33,185 nt of DNA from Chloroflexota bacterium (GCA_023489405.1 JAMDCW010000050.1:6818-40002); one strand, 5' to 3'; numbered from the stretch's first letter, positions 22,244-31,504 are shown. Translations and numbers: made by a program. Notes: generated by a model from the sequence alone, not told the origin.

Positions 22244-25200
22244 CGCGCTATGCGCTGCGTAATCCTATTGCCGTCGCTGTCATTTGTCTCCTTTTGGTTG
22301 TGATCGGAATCTATGCCTACTTTACCCTCGGGATTAGTCTTATTCCGAACGTTACTTTCCCTGGGGTCACCGTCGTAACAACTCTTCCAGGAGCGGACCC
22401 GCAAACGATCGAGACACAAATTACCAAGCCTATTGAAGATGCTATTGCGCAACTGAGCAATGTCGACACTATTACTTCGACTTCTTCAGAAGGGAGAAGT
22501 GTTGTCAATGTCCAGTTCACGTCATCGGCGAATGTTGATCTTGCTCCGATTAATGTCGAACGCGCGGTTAACTCTGTGCAGAATCAGTTCCCTGCAGGAA
22601 CAAACGCTCCGAGCATTCAACAGTTCAATTCGAGTGCCATTCCAGTCGAAGTCATAACATTGTCAGGCCCCCAATCAGCGAATGAGTTACAACAGCTTGC
22701 AACGAACCGCCTCCAGCGACCATTTCAAGCCCTACCAGGAGTACAAAGCGTGCAAGTTGTTGGTGGCTCCGCACGGGAAATCCACGTAGAAGTCAATGTC
22801 AACAAGCTGGTAGGGTATCAGATCGGCCTCAATCAGATTCAAACGGCTATCGCCTCGTCGGAATTGCAACAGTCAGCCGGCATACTTCCTAGTGGCCGGA
22901 TGGATACATCGGTGGTGTTCGATGCCTTATCGGCGACGCCTCAACAACTGAAGAATATTGTTGTTAGTTCTACTTCCCGTGGAAACGTGAGGCTTGGTGA
23001 GCTTGCGACGATTAGTGATGGCTTCAAGAAGGATACATCTTTTTTTAGAGTTGACGGAAAGTCAGCTATAGCTCTCATTGTAAGGAAGCTCTCCTCCGCT
23101 AATACGCTCGTGGTAAGCCATGAGGTTGACCGGGAAATCAAGCTTCTAGCTCCTTCGTTGCCTGCTGGGACTAAGCTAAGTGTGGTTTTCAGCCTAGCTG
23201 ACTATACCCAGCAGTCCTTCAATACTGTACAGCATACACTTATTGAAGCGATCATCTCTACAGGACTTATTCTCCTGATTTTTCTTCATACATGGCGTAG
23301 TACGCTCATTGTGCTTGTAGCTATTCCCACATCGCTGCTGACTGCTATAGCAGTAACTTTCTTCCTTCACTATGACCTCAATCTTTTTACGATGCTGGCA
23401 TTGACCCTGAGTGTTGGTATCCTCGTTGATGATAGTATCGTTATTCTTGAAAATATTTATCGCCATCTCTTTTTACGGGAATTGCCGGTTTTTGCCGCAA
23501 TAAATGGCCGTAGTGAAATAGGTTTTGCTGCTATTACTATTACGTTTGTTGATGTGGTAGTCTATGCTCCTATTGCTTTCATTCCCAATGTTGCCGGTCA
23601 GATCCTTGGCCCTTTCGCTTTAGTAATCGCTAGTGCGACATTGACCTCACTATTGGTCTCATTTACCCTCACACCTTTACTGGCCAGCCGTATCTTAACT
23701 CCCGAGGTAGCGTTGCAAGAAGGAAGCGGCTACCTTGCCCGTTTTGGACGTAAGTGGAATCACGGTTTCGCACAGCTCACAGCATTGTACAGTCGTACCC
23801 TGGATTGGACACTAACCGGATACTGGGTGAAATTTGGTCCGTTGCGTCTAAGAGCACGCTTCTTAGTCGTGTTAATTGGTGTCTTCACAATCCTTGTTGC
23901 TATTGGTTTCGTTGCCAGTGGCAGCATTGGAGTAGACCTTTTCCCTACCGGTGACCAGAGTGAAGTAGATGCTACACTGACTATGCCACCTACTACAGCG
24001 ACCCGAGAGACTGAGCGTGTCGTAGGACAGATGCTCACCAAAATACATCAGTTCCCAGAAGTGCGTGAGTATTACAGTGATGTCACTAATAATACTGCGC
24101 AATTGACATTCTTACTTGTTCCCATCAATGATCGTAAACGCTCATCTGCTCAGATAGCTGAAAGTATTCGTAAAAATCTGGACCCCCACCTTCCGGGTGA
24201 GCATTTTACTACCAGCCTGCCCAATGCTTTCGCCTTTAGCAGTGGCAGTGGTGGTCAAGATCTCCAAATTGCTATCAGAGGTGATGATCCTACGATCCTG
24301 TCTGAGCTGACTACTCGAGTAGAGCAGACGCTGCGAAATATTCCAGGAGCAGTGGCTATTACCAGTTCATCGGATGTTGTGCAGCCCCAGATGGTCTTCC
24401 ACTATAACCGCGCTGAAGGGAGTGATCTCGGAATTTCCGCTCAGCTTGCCGCCCAGACACTTGCGCTAGCCGTGAATGGCCAGGTAGTGAGTGAGTTCCA
24501 GCAGCCTGGGCGGGCCAATGTCGATATTCGACTCCGTGCAGACCAGGCATTTCGATCATCTCCACCCCGGCTTGTCACGCTGCCACTCTTGTCATCGACG
24601 GGTCAATTCGTTCAGCTAGGACAGGTCGGATCATTCGTTTCGCAAACAGCGCCCTTGAGTATCGACCATTATAATCGCCAGCGCAGCATTACTGTGAGCG
24701 CGTCGGTCGAGGGGCGGCCTGTTGGATCCGTAATCGCGGATGCCAGTACGGCAATCGCCAGAATCCCCGTACCACCAGGCTACTCTATTCAGCTTGGTAG
24801 CCAGTCACAAACCTCTATGACGACCTTCGCCGACCTTGGCAAAGCCCTCCTTATTGGTATCTTGCTGGTGTATATCCTCATGACCTTCCTATTCCGTTCT
24901 TTTACACTGCCGTTTTCTGTGCTTGTTTCCCTACCACTCGCGTCATTCGGTGCTCTTGGTGCTATGGTCCTCACTAAAACGCCATTTACCTTATTTTCTG
25001 CCCTCGGCTTTTTCCTACTGGTGGGCCTCGTAGGTAAAAACGCCATTCTCCTCGTAGATTACACCCATACGCTCAGAAAACGCGGGAGAAGCCGGACCGA
25101 TGCCCTACGAGAGGCTGGACCGATACGGTTGCGCCCTATCGTTATGACGACTACGTCTGTTATTGTGGCGCTCGTTCCAGTAGCGATTGGCATTGAAGCA

Positions 25201-25485
25201 GGGTCAGAACTGTTGAAAGCTTCAGCGATCGTGTTAATCGGCGGGCTGCTTACCTCAACGTTGTTGACACTGGTCTTTGTGCCGGCAATGTATACGTACT
25301 TTGACGATCTTCAGGAGCATCTACTGCATCGTTGGCGGCGGCTTACTTCCCCACGGGAACTTACTGAAGAGGAAAAAGCTTTTCTGTCGGTGAAGCACGA
25401 TGGAACCGCCGTCGCTAACAACGATGGATACGCCCTACCCCAGGCTCACGATGATGAAGTCGCACTGAAAGTACTAGGAGAATGA
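22234..25485 (+). CDS. RND-family efflux transporter (HAE1/AcrB-like)
   Basis: The 1083-aa protein has the duplicated RND layout: a first helix at residues 10-30, a large extracytoplasmic domain, a block of helices around 330-500, a second large domain, and a final helix block from about 870. The first half carries LTLSVGILVDDSIVILENIYRH in the fourth helix, with the paired Asp residues needed for proton movement. NVTFPGVTVVTTLPGADPQTIE near residue 35 is typical of HAE1 pumps. It exports hydrophobic compounds using the proton gradient. The adaptor gene overlaps by four bases, and no TolC-like gene is present. AGGAG is seven bases before the ATG but buried in a hairpin. Confidence 0.95.
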   Translation: MWLTRYALRNPIAVAVICLLLVVIGIYAYFTLGISLIPNVTFPGVTVVTTLPGADPQTIETQITKPIEDAIAQLSNVDTITSTSSEGRSVVNVQFTSSANVDLAPINVERAVNSVQNQFPAGTNAPSIQQFNSSAIPVEVITLSGPQSANELQQLATNRLQRPFQALPGVQSVQVVGGSAREIHVEVNVNKLVGYQIGLNQIQTAIASSELQQSAGILPSGRMDTSVVFDALSATPQQLKNIVVSSTSRGNVRLGELATISDGFKKDTSFFRVDGKSAIALIVRKLSSANTLVVSHEVDREIKLLAPSLPAGTKLSVVFSLADYTQQSFNTVQHTLIEAIISTGLILLIFLHTWRSTLIVLVAIPTSLLTAIAVTFFLHYDLNLFTMLALTLSVGILVDDSIVILENIYRHLFLRELPVFAAINGRSEIGFAAITITFVDVVVYAPIAFIPNVAGQILGPFALVIASATLTSLLVSFTLTPLLASRILTPEVALQEGSGYLARFGRKWNHGFAQLTALYSRTLDWTLTGYWVKFGPLRLRARFLVVLIGVFTILVAIGFVASGSIGVDLFPTGDQSEVDATLTMPPTTATRETERVVGQMLTKIHQFPEVREYYSDVTNNTAQLTFLLVPINDRKRSSAQIAESIRKNLDPHLPGEHFTTSLPNAFAFSSGSGGQDLQIAIRGDDPTILSELTTRVEQTLRNIPGAVAITSSSDVVQPQMVFHYNRAEGSDLGISAQLAAQTLALAVNGQVVSEFQQPGRANVDIRLRADQAFRSSPPRLVTLPLLSSTGQFVQLGQVGSFVSQTAPLSIDHYNRQRSITVSASVEGRPVGSVIADASTAIARIPVPPGYSIQLGSQSQTSMTTFADLGKALLIGILLVYILMTFLFRSFTLPFSVLVSLPLASFGALGAMVLTKTPFTLFSALGFFLLVGLVGKNAILLVDYTHTLRKRGRSRTDALREAGPIRLRPIVMTTTSVIVALVPVAIGIEAGSELLKASAIVLIGGLLTSTLLTLVFVPAMYTYFDDLQEHLLHRWRRLTSPRELTEEEKAFLSVKHDGTAVANNDGYALPQAHDDEVALKVLGE

Positions 25486-27362
25486 AGAGAATAAGCGCTC
25501 CGTGGAGACTGTTTTCGGTTGCTGGTTTGGTCGTGATAGTACTGACAAGCTGCGCTACCCAGGCTACGCCTGCCGTCAAGACTCCCGCAACGCTGGTGCA
25601 AGTTGCTCCAGTACAGCGAACAACGATTGTTGCCACCTATAGCTTTACAGGCTCTGTCGTGCCACTATCATCGGTTAATGTTCAGCCTCGCCAGGGCGGT
25701 CGGATCATCACAATGTCAGTGTCGGTTGGGCAAACTGTTCATACCGGCCAAGTTTTAGCAGAGCTCGACCATACCCAGCAGCTTCTCGCAGTAGAGCAGG
25801 CAAAAGCGGCTCTCGAACAGGCACAGGCAAAGTTAGATGCTCTCAAGGCTGGTCCACGTCCGGAACAGGTAGCTCAAGCGAAGATCGCGGTCGAGATGGC
25901 TAAGTCGAAGCTTCAGGCTATGCTCAATCCGCGCCCAGAGACGATCGCCCAAGCTCAGGCACAGCTCACCATCGCGCAACAAAACGTGCAAGCGCTTCTA
26001 ACAGGACGGCCGCAACAGGTCGCGCAGGCAAAGCTTGCGCTTGATCAAGCAAAACAGCGCCTAGCGACTATCCAAGCAGGTCCACGCCCTGAGGTTGTTG
26101 CTCAGGCCCAAGCTCAACTGACTTCTGCCGAGGCACAGCTTGCTGCGCTGCGCAATGGACCGACTGCTGCTGACTTGGCTCCGTTACAGCAAGCTGTAGA
26201 AGTAGCGAAAAATCAGCTCAACGCTGCCCAGATCTCGCGCGATGCAACCTGTGGCCAGGTAGGAAAACCTGCGGGATTTGGTAATGTTGGTACCCAGGCC
26301 GCTTGCAACGCTGCTAATGCGCAGGTCAATGCCGCTCAATCAGCAGTCAATGAAGCACAGGCGGCTCTGGCAAAAGCGGAACAGTCCCCAAGCAGTACTG
26401 ATCTCCAACGAGCGCAGGCAGCGGTAAAAGCGGCTGAAGCTGCTCTTCAGCAAGCTGAACATCCGTATACAGCTCAAGACTTCATACAAGCGCAAGATGC
26501 TGTCAGCACTGCAGAACAGCAACTGGCAATTGCTGAGCAACCTGGATCTGCAGAAGATATCGCAAAAGCGCGAGCAGTCGTGCAAGAGAACGAAGCAGCT
26601 CTCGCTCTAGCTCAACACCCCGCTTCGGCACAAGACATCCAGCAAGCTAAGCTCGCGGTGCAGAATACAGAACAGCAGCTTGCTCTCACCGAACATCCAT
26701 ATACTGCACAAGATGTCGAACAAGCGCAAGCAGTAGTTGATCAAGCCAGGGCTGCCTACGATCAAGCTGAACAGAACCTGAAAGATATGACAATTACTGC
26801 ACCAATCAGCGGCGTTGTAACACAGAAGAACTTTTCTCGAGGAGCCCTCGTTGTCCCATCGAACACCGTACTTACTATCGCAAGCCCGCAGGACGATATC
26901 GAGATCAATGTTCCAGCGACAGAAATCGCTGGGGTTGCTGTTGGCACGCCTGCGTTGATTGCAGCGAGTGAATCCTCTCCTAGCACAACGGTCTCTGGCA
27001 AGGTTACGTCCGTAGCACCGAGTGCCAATGCCAAGAGCCGGGCATTCCTGATCAAAGTGATGCCGAGCGCAAAATCTGTGCACCTTCTTCCCGGTACTTT
27101 TGCAACGGTCAGCCTGACACCACTGAAGCACACCAATGTTCTTGCTGTCCCGAATGATGCTATCGTCCAGCGACAGGGTAAAGCCGTAATTTTCATCGTC
27201 GAAAATGGCCTTGCTATGCAGACCGCTATCCAGACAGGCATCAGTAACGGAACAGTCACGGAAGTTCTGTCAGGGCTCAAAGTGGGCCAGGAAGTGATTA
27301 CTCAGGGACAAGATACGCTTGTCAATGGCGATCACATCACAGTGGCGGCAGCGGCAGGCTAG
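25482..27362 (+). CDS. RND pump periplasmic adaptor (membrane fusion) lipoprotein with an extended coiled-coil hairpin
   Basis: The 626-aa protein starts with a lipoprotein signal ending in LTSC (Cys24). A biotinyl-lipoyl half domain follows (GRIITMSVSVGQTVHTGQVL), then a coiled coil of about 340 residues (about 95-440), then the second lipoyl half (MTITAPISGVVTQKNFSRG) and beta-barrel domains. The coiled coil is built from about 26-residue repeats such as RPETIAQAQAQLTIAQQNVQ and SAQDIQQAKLAVQNTEQQL. AcrA-type adaptors have far shorter hairpins. Two Cys (257 and 275) bracket a Gly-rich segment near the middle, probably at the hairpin tip. ATGA overlap with the pump shows coupling. Confidence 0.9.
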   Translation: MKRISAPWRLFSVAGLVVIVLTSCATQATPAVKTPATLVQVAPVQRTTIVATYSFTGSVVPLSSVNVQPRQGGRIITMSVSVGQTVHTGQVLAELDHTQQLLAVEQAKAALEQAQAKLDALKAGPRPEQVAQAKIAVEMAKSKLQAMLNPRPETIAQAQAQLTIAQQNVQALLTGRPQQVAQAKLALDQAKQRLATIQAGPRPEVVAQAQAQLTSAEAQLAALRNGPTAADLAPLQQAVEVAKNQLNAAQISRDATCGQVGKPAGFGNVGTQAACNAANAQVNAAQSAVNEAQAALAKAEQSPSSTDLQRAQAAVKAAEAALQQAEHPYTAQDFIQAQDAVSTAEQQLAIAEQPGSAEDIAKARAVVQENEAALALAQHPASAQDIQQAKLAVQNTEQQLALTEHPYTAQDVEQAQAVVDQARAAYDQAEQNLKDMTITAPISGVVTQKNFSRGALVVPSNTVLTIASPQDDIEINVPATEIAGVAVGTPALIAASESSPSTTVSGKVTSVAPSANAKSRAFLIKVMPSAKSVHLLPGTFATVSLTPLKHTNVLAVPNDAIVQRQGKAVIFIVENGLAMQTAIQTGISNGTVTEVLSGLKVGQEVITQGQDTLVNGDHITVAAAAG

Positions 27363-27380
27363 AGACAGAGCTGATATCGG

Positions 27381-27407
27381 ATAGAAGATCGTCGTAAGCT
27401 CTTCTAT
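27381..27407. promoter_or_regulatory. 27-bp inverted repeat between the adaptor gene and the LysR gene
   Basis: ATAGAAGA-N11-TCTTCTAT is a perfect eight-base-arm inverted repeat. LysR-type proteins bind T-N11-A palindromes upstream of their own genes, and this site is 38 bases before GTG 27445. It could equally be the hairpin that ends the efflux operon, but no T-run follows. Confidence 0.4.
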
Positions 27408-27444
27408 GCTAACTGGCTACAGCTTTGATAGATTGTAGTGTCAC

Positions 27445-28389
27445 GTGTTGACAATAGCCGAATTGCAGGTCTTTGACGCTGTCGCTCGCTATCATCACTT
27501 TACTCGCGCAGCGGAAGAGCTTGGTATTGCCCAACCATCAGTAACTTATCATGTTCGGGAGCTTGAGCGTCATCTAGGCGTCCAGCTTGTAGAGCTTGTT
27601 GGACGGCGAATACGCTTGACTGATGCAGGAGAACGTTTGGCTGTTCGTGTTGCTGCTATCCTAAGCGATCTTCACGATCTTGATGAGGAGATGCTCGAGT
27701 ATCAAATCGGAGCGCGTGGCCAGTTGCGGTTGGGGGCAACCCGCACTGTGGGAGGCTATGCTCTTGCCCCGGCGCTTTTGCAGTTCTATCGGCGTTTTCC
27801 TAAAGCTTCTTTTTCTCTCCAGATCGATAACACGGTAGCGATTGAGCGACTCTTGCTTGAGCGTCAGCTTGATCTAGCGCTCGTAGAATGGGAGGTGATA
27901 AGTCCTGACTTACTGGTAGAGCCACTGCGGCAAGATGCCCTACTGCTCGTGTGTTCTCCTGAACACCACCTAGCACATCAAGCAGGTGTCGATATCACGG
28001 AGCTCAGCGGTCAAGCATTCGTCATGCGGGAACGCGGTTCCGGGACGCGAGCACTAGCAGAGAAGGCACTTGCCCCAGTCCTCCACTCACTGCGGATTGT
28101 CTTGGAAATTGCCGAACCTGAGGCAATCGTTCGCGCTGTTCAAGCAGGGATCGGTCTGTCGTTTCTCTCGGAAACAATCGTCCGACATCATCTCCAGGAA
28201 GGTACGTTGGTTGCTATTCCTCTATCTCACGTAGATCTCGTTCGGAACTTTTCGCTCGTTCGTGTTGCTGATCGTCGTGCGTCAACAGTAGTGGCGGCGT
28301 TTATAGAGATTGTCCGAAAAACGCTGCGAAACAATAGGCACGCAGCGAAAACTCCTGAAGGCATATCTAATGGTAAGAGGGTTTTATAA
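27445..28389 (+). CDS. LysR-family transcriptional regulator
   Basis: The 314-aa protein has the N-terminal LysR winged helix (FDAVARYHHFTRAAEELGIAQPSVTYHVRELERHLG, described in parts: AAEELGIAQPSVTYHVREL is the recognition helix region), followed by a periplasmic-binding-protein-like effector domain. GQLRLGATRTVGGYALAP marks the first strand, and VQAGIGLSFLSETIVRHHL is the usual second-subdomain motif. The effector is unknown. It closely resembles CysB/CbbR-like members in layout. It lies just after the efflux operon, on the same strand, with an inverted repeat between, so it may regulate itself or the pump. Start is GTG 27445 or TTG 27448. Confidence 0.9.
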   Translation: MLTIAELQVFDAVARYHHFTRAAEELGIAQPSVTYHVRELERHLGVQLVELVGRRIRLTDAGERLAVRVAAILSDLHDLDEEMLEYQIGARGQLRLGATRTVGGYALAPALLQFYRRFPKASFSLQIDNTVAIERLLLERQLDLALVEWEVISPDLLVEPLRQDALLLVCSPEHHLAHQAGVDITELSGQAFVMRERGSGTRALAEKALAPVLHSLRIVLEIAEPEAIVRAVQAGIGLSFLSETIVRHHLQEGTLVAIPLSHVDLVRNFSLVRVADRRASTVVAAFIEIVRKTLRNNRHAAKTPEGISNGKRVL

Positions 28390-28411
28390 CCCCAAGGTTA
28401 CAAAACCCTCT
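28376..28411. terminator. Hairpin at the 3' end of the LysR gene, between convergent genes
   Basis: AGAGGGTTTT pairs perfectly with AAAACCCTCT, and an inner AACC-CCAA-GGTT stem sits in the loop. The 5' arm overlaps the last codons of the LysR gene. The small minus-strand ORF ends 18 bases to the right. There is no T-run on either side, so it may be a bidirectional 3' end stabiliser as well as a terminator. Confidence 0.5.
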
Positions 28412-28428
28412 GCGCAGTTCGAGCGTTA

Positions 28429-28593
28429 CTACGCTTGCCATAAGCGTCGACGGACGAAATTGATCAATCGAGTAGGAAGATTAGATATCTGCTTACGCTG
28501 CAACTTTGCATACCGAGCGATACGGTGGCTTTCTGCCGCTTCACGTAGTCGTTCTTCATAAATTGTCTGTCCGATACCAACATAAGGTAGCAC
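28429..28593 (-). CDS. Small 54-aa basic protein of unknown function (not in the ORF track)
   Basis: The minus strand reads AAAGGAGGAGGCAGCA directly before GTG 28593, an almost ideal ribosome-binding site. The ORF encodes 54 residues: MLPYVGIGQTIYEERLREAA, then a helical, basic middle (HRIARYAKLQRKQ) and a hydrophobic/basic end (LINFVRRRLWQA). It ends at TAG 28429-28431. The composition suggests a small helical protein that may bind membrane or nucleic acid. It is convergent with the LysR gene. Small proteins of similar style are, I believe, found in other Chloroflexota, but this needs a search. The plus-strand ORF 28310-28561 in the track is its antisense shadow. Confidence 0.6.
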   Translation of the reverse strand: MLPYVGIGQTIYEERLREAAESHRIARYAKLQRKQISNLPTRLINFVRRRLWQA

Positions 28594-28681
28594 TGCTGCC
28601 TCCTCCTTTCAATCCCATTTTCTCAATTGCTATCCTCCGTGTAATTTGGAGACGGGCGCCACGAACACTATGAATAGTTAG

Positions 28682-28697
28682 GCGTCTTCTAAGACGC
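28682..28697. repeat. Short perfect inverted repeat in the intergenic region
   Basis: GCGTCTT-CT-AAGACGC lies between the divergent small gene and the XRE/NB-ARC regulator gene, 129 bases upstream of ATG 28811. It may be an operator or a hairpin. The rest of 28594-28782 shows no other clear feature. Confidence 0.3.
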
Positions 28698-28782
28698 ACT
28701 CTGTATGAAGGACATCGGTCGTAAAGCTGTTATGTAAGAGCAGGCGTACCGTCCTCCCCGAGTAGCTCTTTAGGGGGCGGAC

Positions 28783-28818
28783 ATGCGTAGCCGTGTATCA
28801 ACGTGCTACGATGAGTAG
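28783..28818 (+). CDS. Possible 11-aa leader ORF overlapping the regulator start
   Basis: TAGGGGGCGGAC precedes ATG 28783, which opens MRSRVSTCYDE and stops at TAG 28816-28818, overlapping the ATG (28811) of the regulator in another frame. The ribosome-binding site is better than any seen for the regulator itself, so the two may be coupled. The ORF is very short and could be chance. Confidence 0.2.
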   Translation: MRSRVSTCYDE

Positions 28819-31504
28819 GCAATCGTCGGAGCCCTACGAATGGCGATTGAGAGGCTGCTCACCAGTGCACGCTACACATCGGCTCGGGAACTCTGCGAGT
28901 ACTGATGCCAGCGAAAGTTTCGGTGAGGTCCTACGTCGCTACCGCCTGGAAGCAGGGTTGACTCAGGAACAGTTAGCTGAAGGCGCGGAGATGAGTGTGC
29001 GTGGCCTTCAGAAACTCGAGCGTGGCCAGACGAGACCATACCGCGAAACCCTCGAGCGCCTTATTCAGGCGCTTCGACTCGAAGAAGACGAGGCGGCACA
29101 TTTGCGTCTATTGGGACGCCCCCAGCCGCGCCGCACAGATGAGCCTGATGCGGAGGTGATGCCTGATACCAGTGCCCACAATCTACCCAGGTTACTGACG
29201 GATTTGATCGGTCGTACACAAGAGCTTGCCGACCTCGAACGCCTCTTGAGCTCCGTTCGACTGATAACCATTACAGGGCCAGCAGGCATTGGCAAAACAC
29301 ACTTCACCATTTATGCCGCTTGGCAGCATCTAGCTCGCTATCGGGATGGAGTGTGGTGGATAGATCTCGCCGCTATTACCACTCCGACTAGCGTAGCCCA
29401 AGCGATAGCGAGCGCCCTCCAGATCACTGAGCAACCACCCTATCCAGTTGAAGAGACACTCTATCGATCGCTGCGCGATGACCAGGCGTTACTCTGTTTA
29501 GATGGTTGTGATCGTGTGATTATTCCAACAGCACACATCGTTGATCATCTTCTCCGTAGTTGTCCAGGCATCTGCATACTTGCTACCAGTCGCGAGCCTC
29601 TGCGTGTTTCAGGAGAACAGCTTCTCCGCTTACAGCCACTGGGATATCCCACAAACCCAAGATCGGTGACGGTGGAAGAAGCTTTAACCTGGTCCGCTAT
29701 ACACCTCTTTATCGATCGGGCGAGAGCGAGCGACCCAACTTTTGCTCTAACTTTGGAAAATCTTCCATACCTGCTTGAGATCTGTGAGCAGCTCGATGGA
29801 TTACCACTTGCTCTAGAATTAGCCGCAGGATGTGTCAGTGCGCTCAGCGTTGCTCAAATTGCGGAGCGATTGCATGAGCGCTTCATTCTACTGACGGGCG
29901 GGAGTCGAAGTGCTCCTCAGCGGCATCAGACGCTCCGTGCTGCCATCGATTGGAGCTATGATCTCCTCGACGCCGAACAGCAACGCCTATTTGATCGCCT
30001 CTCGATCTTTGCCAGCGGATGGGACCTGGAAGCTGCCGAAGCTATCTGTGCCGGTCCGGACCTTGAAACAGCACAGGTTGTTCAGTTGATGGTGCAGTTG
30101 GTTTCTCGATCTGTGGTGATGGCTGATACGCGCCATCCGTTAGCACGCCGTTACTATCTGCTTGAGACCCTCCGACTATATGGTCAGCAGCGTTTGCGCG
30201 AACGAGGTGAGCTGTCTGCAATGCGGGAGCGCCACGTTCGCTATTTTCTCGATCTCGCTCGTCAAGCCGCAGCAGAAAGCTCCTCACCTCAAAGTCGTTC
30301 ACTCTGGCTCGGACGAATCGAACGGGATGAAGCGAACTTCTGTGTAGCTTTCCAATGGCTCCACGAACACCGCCGTGTACGAGACCTCGCCGAACTGGCT
30401 AATGCTCTCACCGTCTACTGGCATATGCAGAATCACTACTCGGATGCTCAGGCAAGATTGAACCAGGTGCTGGCGTGCTCAGAGCTTGCGAGCTTTGAAC
30501 GAGAGCACGAACGCACACTCTACAATGCGGGCACAATAATGCTAGCTATCGGTGAATATCGGCGAGCGTGGGAGCTGCTCATTCGTGCCGTGGCTATCGC
30601 TCGCTCTTTGAATGATCCGATTGAACTGGCCCAGGTTTTGGGTAGTGCGGCAGAGGTAGCGATCCATAATCGTGAACGGTTCGCTCAGCCGCTCTTAGAA
30701 GAGAGCCTAGCTATCTATCAACGGAGTGGCGATCGTACAGGTGAAGCCAAGCGCCTTGGCCAGTTGGGTGTCCTGTTATTGTATGCTGGGAAAATAGAAG
30801 AGGGAACGAGCTTTCTCCAGCGCAGCGTGGCACTCTCTCAAGAAGTTGATGACGCCGTTGGAGTGGCTCACGCTGTTGCTGGCCTTGGTTTAGCGGCTTG
30901 TATTCTCGAGGATTGGGAACTCGCAGAGCGACACTTCCGCGATGCACGAACGCGCTATCGTGCTGTCGCCAATCGGCGCGGAGAAGGGAGGACGTTGTGC
31001 TCCTTGGCGCAAGTAGCCTTGCGAAGACAACAACTGACATCTGCTAGCCGGCTATTACTGGAAAGTCTTGAACTGGCTCGAGAAATCAATCTTCGAGACC
31101 TTGAAGCCTGGGCACTCCTTAATCTTGGACGGCTCTACCGGGAGCGACATAACTTTACTGCGGCAGTTGCACACCTTGCCGAATGCCTCACAATTCGCCT
31201 TACCTTAGGGTATGAGTGGGGCGTAGCCACCACACTGGCTGAGATTGGTGAGGTGTATGAACGGCAGCGCGAATGGCACCGGGCAGTCATATTTTATGCT
31301 GCTGCCGAACGCCGGTTTACTGCGCCAGAGCTGCTCGCTTCACCAGGTGATCCTAGCGGGTATCCGCTTGATCGATTGATCGAGAAGCTGAACACGCTAC
31401 GTCACAGACTAGGAGAAGAGAAGTGGCACCGAGCCTGGGAGTTAGGGCACGGCTTGGAAGACCGTGATCTCAATGTCCCTGGTGAGCAGCTCGTTCAAGT
31501 GTAG
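28811..31504 (+). CDS. XRE-HTH / NB-ARC ATPase / TPR transcriptional regulator
   Basis: This 897-aa protein has three parts. An XRE helix-turn-helix (about 36-90) contains LRRYRLEAGLTQEQLAEGAE and VRGLQKLERGQTRPY. A STAND/NB-ARC ATPase follows, with Walker A GPAGIGKT (156-163), Walker B LLCLDGCDRV, ATSREPL and GLPLALELAAG. A C-terminal TPR array of about 400 residues (ALAILGNLGLV-like repeats such as RLGQLGVLLLYAGKIEEGTSF) is for partner binding. STAND proteins switch on by ATP-driven oligomerisation after ligand binding. Targets are unknown. The start is uncertain: GTG 28793, ATG 28811 and GTG 28865 are all possible, and the HTH follows all of them. Confidence 0.88.
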   Translation: MSRQSSEPYEWRLRGCSPVHATHRLGNSASTDASESFGEVLRRYRLEAGLTQEQLAEGAEMSVRGLQKLERGQTRPYRETLERLIQALRLEEDEAAHLRLLGRPQPRRTDEPDAEVMPDTSAHNLPRLLTDLIGRTQELADLERLLSSVRLITITGPAGIGKTHFTIYAAWQHLARYRDGVWWIDLAAITTPTSVAQAIASALQITEQPPYPVEETLYRSLRDDQALLCLDGCDRVIIPTAHIVDHLLRSCPGICILATSREPLRVSGEQLLRLQPLGYPTNPRSVTVEEALTWSAIHLFIDRARASDPTFALTLENLPYLLEICEQLDGLPLALELAAGCVSALSVAQIAERLHERFILLTGGSRSAPQRHQTLRAAIDWSYDLLDAEQQRLFDRLSIFASGWDLEAAEAICAGPDLETAQVVQLMVQLVSRSVVMADTRHPLARRYYLLETLRLYGQQRLRERGELSAMRERHVRYFLDLARQAAAESSSPQSRSLWLGRIERDEANFCVAFQWLHEHRRVRDLAELANALTVYWHMQNHYSDAQARLNQVLACSELASFEREHERTLYNAGTIMLAIGEYRRAWELLIRAVAIARSLNDPIELAQVLGSAAEVAIHNRERFAQPLLEESLAIYQRSGDRTGEAKRLGQLGVLLLYAGKIEEGTSFLQRSVALSQEVDDAVGVAHAVAGLGLAACILEDWELAERHFRDARTRYRAVANRRGEGRTLCSLAQVALRRQQLTSASRLLLESLELAREINLRDLEAWALLNLGRLYRERHNFTAAVAHLAECLTIRLTLGYEWGVATTLAEIGEVYERQREWHRAVIFYAAAERRFTAPELLASPGDPSGYPLDRLIEKLNTLRHRLGEEKWHRAWELGHGLEDRDLNVPGEQLVQV

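Noticed and set aside
25767-26800. DNA repeat array or CRISPR-like region within the adaptor gene
   Set aside because: The repeats are at protein level (coiled coil, about 26 residues) and diverged in DNA, with no identical direct repeats or unique spacers.
26607-27280. Minus-strand ORFs of 172-174 aa opposite the adaptor gene
   Set aside because: Antisense shadows of a repetitive coding region; the plus frame has clear domains.
28310-28561. 83-aa plus-strand ORF over the LysR end
   Set aside because: It overlaps the LysR gene and is antisense to the small minus-strand gene that has a strong ribosome-binding site.
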